Source: Variovorax terrae
Lineage (GTDB): Bacteria > Pseudomonadota > Gammaproteobacteria > Burkholderiales > Burkholderiaceae_C
Reading direction: 5' to 3'
Assembly (NCBI RefSeq): GCF_022809125.1
Contig: NZ_JALGBI010000001.1
Location: 1,612,001-1,676,000, forward strand
Length of the DNA: 64,000 bases
Below the pieces are notes generated by a model. The model made no database searches. It was not told where the DNA came from and saw nothing but the letters and a program-made list of their open reading frames with translations. Of this stretch, positions 61,816-64,000 are shown in pieces; within the stretch, counting starts at the first letter, position 1; the number at the start of each line of letters is the position of its first letter. Position numbers and translations under genes: made by a program.

Positions 61816-62982
61816 TCAGGCAATGGCGTAGCGCTCGACGAAGTCCTGGCGGATCGTGATGCCCAGGCCGGGACGGTCCGGGATGTCCACCAGGCCGTCC
61901 TGAACGCTGAACTGCTCCTCGGCCAGTTCCTGCAGCAGCGGGTTGGCGCCCACCGAGTACTCGAGCAGCCAGCCAGCTGGTGAAGCCGCCGCCACATGCA
62001 TGCCGGCTGCGAACGCGAGGGCGCCGGTCCACAGGTGCGGCGCGAGCTTGATGTTCCAGGCGGCCGCGATGGCGCCGATGCGCATGGCTTCGGAGATGCC
62101 GCCGCAGATCGCGAGGTCGGGCTGGAACACGTCGGCAGCGCGCAGTTCGGCGAGGTCGCGGAAGTCGAAGCGGTTGAACTCGCTCTCGCCGGCCGCGATC
62201 GGGATCGCGGTGGCGGCGCGCACCTCGGCCACGCCGCGCTTGTCATCGGCCGTCACCGGCTCCTCGAACCACAGCAGGTTGCAGTCTTCCACCAGGCGGC
62301 AGAAGCGCTTGGCCTCGGCCACCGTGTAGGTGCCGTGCGCATCGCAGGCCAGGCCGATGTCCGGGCCCAGCGCCTGGCGCGCGGCGATCACGCGGCGCGC
62401 GGAGTTGACCGGGTCGCCGTCGATCACGCCCACGCGCATCTTCACGGCCTTGAAGCCGCCGCGCGCCACATAGCCCAGCAGCTGCTCGCCGATGTGCTCG
62501 GCATCGGCCCAGCCGCCCGAGGCGTAGGCGGCCATGCGCTCGGCCTTGCGGCCGCCGAGCAGGCGCCAGACCGGGGCGTCGAGGTGTTTGCCCAGCAGGT
62601 CCCACAGCGCCATGTCGATGCCGCTGAGGGCCGCGATGGACACGCCGCGCCGGCCCATGATGGGGAACACGTGGCCGTGCGCCAGCGCGTAGTGGCCGCG
62701 GCAGCCGTTGTACATCAGCTCCCACAGGCGGTTGATGTCGCGCGGATCTTCGCCGACCAGGCCGGGGCCGAACTTCTGGTTGATGATGGCCACGAGGCCG
62801 TGGCTGTTGCCCTCGCTGCCGACCTCCTCCTTGGCTTCGCCCCAGCCGATCAGGCCGCACTCGGTTTCGATGCGGACCAGCACGGAGTCGAACGAGGCGA
62901 CGCGGCCGAAATCGGAGACATGCTGCTTCTCGTAGGGGATCGGGACGTGAAGCCAGCGGGCGGTGACGCTTTTGATTTTCAT
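61816..62982 (-). CDS. Mandelate racemase/muconate lactonizing enzyme-family (enolase superfamily) dehydratase
   Basis: A 388-residue enzyme. The barrel shows the base region FKAVKMRVG, metal ligands Asp in LACDAHGTY, Glu in WFEEPV and Glu in AAGESEF, and His in KLAPHLWTGALAFA. The N-terminal lid reads PIPYEKQHVSDFGR. The pattern fits acid-sugar dehydratases or racemases. It is co-translated with the upstream D-2-hydroxyacid dehydrogenase (ATGA overlap), so it probably acts on a hydroxy acid brought in via the Bug receptors. Confidence 0.9.
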   Translation of the reverse strand: MKIKSVTARWLHVPIPYEKQHVSDFGRVASFDSVLVRIETECGLIGWGEAKEEVGSEGNSHGLVAIINQKFGPGLVGEDPRDINRLWELMYNGCRGHYALAHGHVFPIMGRRGVSIAALSGIDMALWDLLGKHLDAPVWRLLGGRKAERMAAYASGGWADAEHIGEQLLGYVARGGFKAVKMRVGVIDGDPVNSARRVIAARQALGPDIGLACDAHGTYTVAEAKRFCRLVEDCNLLWFEEPVTADDKRGVAEVRAATAIPIAAGESEFNRFDFRDLAELRAADVFQPDLAICGGISEAMRIGAIAAAWNIKLAPHLWTGALAFAAGMHVAAASPAGWLLEYSVGANPLLQELAEEQFSVQDGLVDIPDRPGLGITIRQDFVERYAIA

Positions 62983-63977
62983 GGGTGGTGTTGCAGTTGG
63001 GACCAGCGCTCGAGGATCAGCTCTCGCGCTTCGGGGTTGACGAAATGAAGGGGCAGGCGGCCGTCGAGCATCTCCAGCACCTGGCGGGCGGCGCCCTGGC
63101 TCATGCGCTGCATGCTTTCCTGCGTGATGCCGGCCAGGTGCGGCGAGAGCAGCACCTGCGGCAGCGCGCGCAGCGGGGAATCGGCCGGCAGCGGCTGGGT
63201 GGCGAAGACATCGAGCGCGGCCCCCGCGAGATGGCCCGAGCGCAGCGCTTCGATGAGCGCGGCCTCGTCGACCACCGGGCCGCGCGACACGTTGATGAGC
63301 CGCGCGCCGCGCGGCAGGCGCGCCAGCCGCGGTGCATCGATCAGCCCGCGCGTGTCCGGGGTCAGCGGGCAGGCCAGCACCAGGTAGTCGGCCTGCGGCA
63401 GGGCCTCGTCGAGCGTGGCGTACTGCACCATGTCATTGGAAGCGGCAGGCGTGCGCCGCACGCCGAGCACGCACATGCCGAAGCCCAGTGTGCAGGCTCG
63501 CGCCAGCGCCTGGCCGATGGCGCCCATGCCCACGATGGCCACGGTCTTGCCGCGCAGGTCGGTGGCCCGGTCGGCCAGTTGCCGCGCGGCGTCCCAGGGG
63601 CCGGCGCGCAAGGCCGCATCGATGGCCGGCAGTTGCCGCGCCAGCGCCAGCATCTGCCCGACGGCGTACTCGGCCACGCTGCCCGCATTGACCGCCGGCA
63701 CATTGGCCACGGCCACGCCATGGCGGCTGGCCTCGTCCAGCGGAATCATGTCGAGCCCCGCGCCGTGCCGTACCACGCCGCGCAGCCGCGGCGCCTGGGC
63801 GAACAGGTCCGGCGGCAGCGGCGCGCGCACGATGATGAAGCTCGCCTCGCGCGCTTCATGCCGCAGCGTGGCGGCGTCGGTGGCGCTGGCCAGGCGCACG
63901 TCCAGGCGTTGCGCCAGCAGGGCGGCCGCGCCGGGATCGATGGGGTGGGTCAGCAGGACGGAGAGGGGCGAGGTCAC
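62979..63977 (-). CDS. D-2-hydroxyacid dehydrogenase family protein
   Basis: A 332-residue NAD(P)-binding protein: HGAGLDMIPLDEASRHGVAVANVP, AEYAVGQMLAL, cofactor loop VAIVGMGAIGQALAR, catalytic Arg in INVSRGPVVDEAAL and His in LLSPHLAGIT. The usual catalytic Glu in DVFxxEP is Gln here (DVFATQPLP). The start is GTG at 63977; the frame stays open to the window edge, so a start beyond it cannot be excluded. It is first in the enolase/Bug cluster. It may reduce a keto acid such as hydroxypyruvate or a sugar-acid product. Confidence 0.87.
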   Translation of the reverse strand: MTSPLSVLLTHPIDPGAAALLAQRLDVRLASATDAATLRHEAREASFIIVRAPLPPDLFAQAPRLRGVVRHGAGLDMIPLDEASRHGVAVANVPAVNAGSVAEYAVGQMLALARQLPAIDAALRAGPWDAARQLADRATDLRGKTVAIVGMGAIGQALARACTLGFGMCVLGVRRTPAASNDMVQYATLDEALPQADYLVLACPLTPDTRGLIDAPRLARLPRGARLINVSRGPVVDEAALIEALRSGHLAGAALDVFATQPLPADSPLRALPQVLLSPHLAGITQESMQRMSQGAARQVLEMLDGRLPLHFVNPEARELILERWSQLQHHP

Positions 63978-64000
63978 GGGCAGGGGCGGGCGGAGCCCGG

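Overview
This 64 kb window is high-GC chromosomal DNA (about two thirds G+C by eye) from a betaproteobacterium, most likely Burkholderiales family Comamonadaceae; I cannot fix the genus. The main grounds are the three tripartite-tricarboxylate (Bug-type) binding proteins, the ilvBHC-psd-pssA-leuA order, the nadE-PII pair, the moaA-mobA-moeA cluster, the DUF3106/DUF3619/RDD genes behind a sigma factor, and a characteristic dispersed repeat. I see no prophage, CRISPR array, transposase or rRNA operon; one tRNA gene (Asn) is present.

Layout. 1-3208: end of a catabolic cluster (LysR regulator, Bug receptor, PdxA-like dehydrogenase, SDR). 3218-6710: MltD transglycosylase, glyoxalase II, a methyltransferase and RNase HI. 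6897-11465: RND efflux adaptor and pump. 11509-12217: a gene-free, roughly 700 bp inverted repeat. 12248-17639: molybdenum cofactor genes, an SDR and an aldehyde dehydrogenase. 17704-22433: TolC/HlyD/two ABC-2 permeases, with no ATPase gene. 22665-25495: divergent membrane H+-pyrophosphatase and soluble pyrophosphatase. 25617-28041: lipase-like hydrolase and wax ester synthase. 28124-30492: hybrid histidine kinase and LuxR-type regulator. 30646-33110: subtilase with P domain plus a small secreted partner. 33135-36387: FemAB-like protein, NAD synthetase, PII. 36408-39787: LOG protein, diacylglycerol kinase and a sigma-factor operon. 40092-48990: branched-chain amino acid and phospholipid genes (ilvB, ilvH, ilvC, psd, pssA, then two different leuA genes in tandem behind a leucine attenuator). 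49111-53306: PBP7-type endopeptidase, IclR regulator, the two N-end-rule aminoacyl transferases, DoxX, tRNA-Asn. 53342-59711: a thiamin salvage locus with three TPP riboswitches controlling a TonB receptor, thiM-thiE-thiD and cytX. 59754-63977: a second catabolic cluster (two Bug receptors, an enolase-superfamily enzyme, a D-2-hydroxyacid dehydrogenase).

The most unusual signal is a dispersed element of about 66 bp. I find twelve copies, on both strands. They share a 17-base head of the form GCTAY-N7-RNAGC followed by conserved blocks (GACC, GGACCT, TTTTGA) at fixed spacing. Copies sit between genes, across stop codons, and in frame inside coding sequences (nadE, the FemAB-like gene, the wax ester synthase, the TonB receptor signal region). 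Two outward-facing copies form the tips of the large inverted repeat, whose arms carry an 11-bp hairpin with three compensatory base-pair changes. The family seems to colonise both genes and gene borders, and deserves a genome-wide census.
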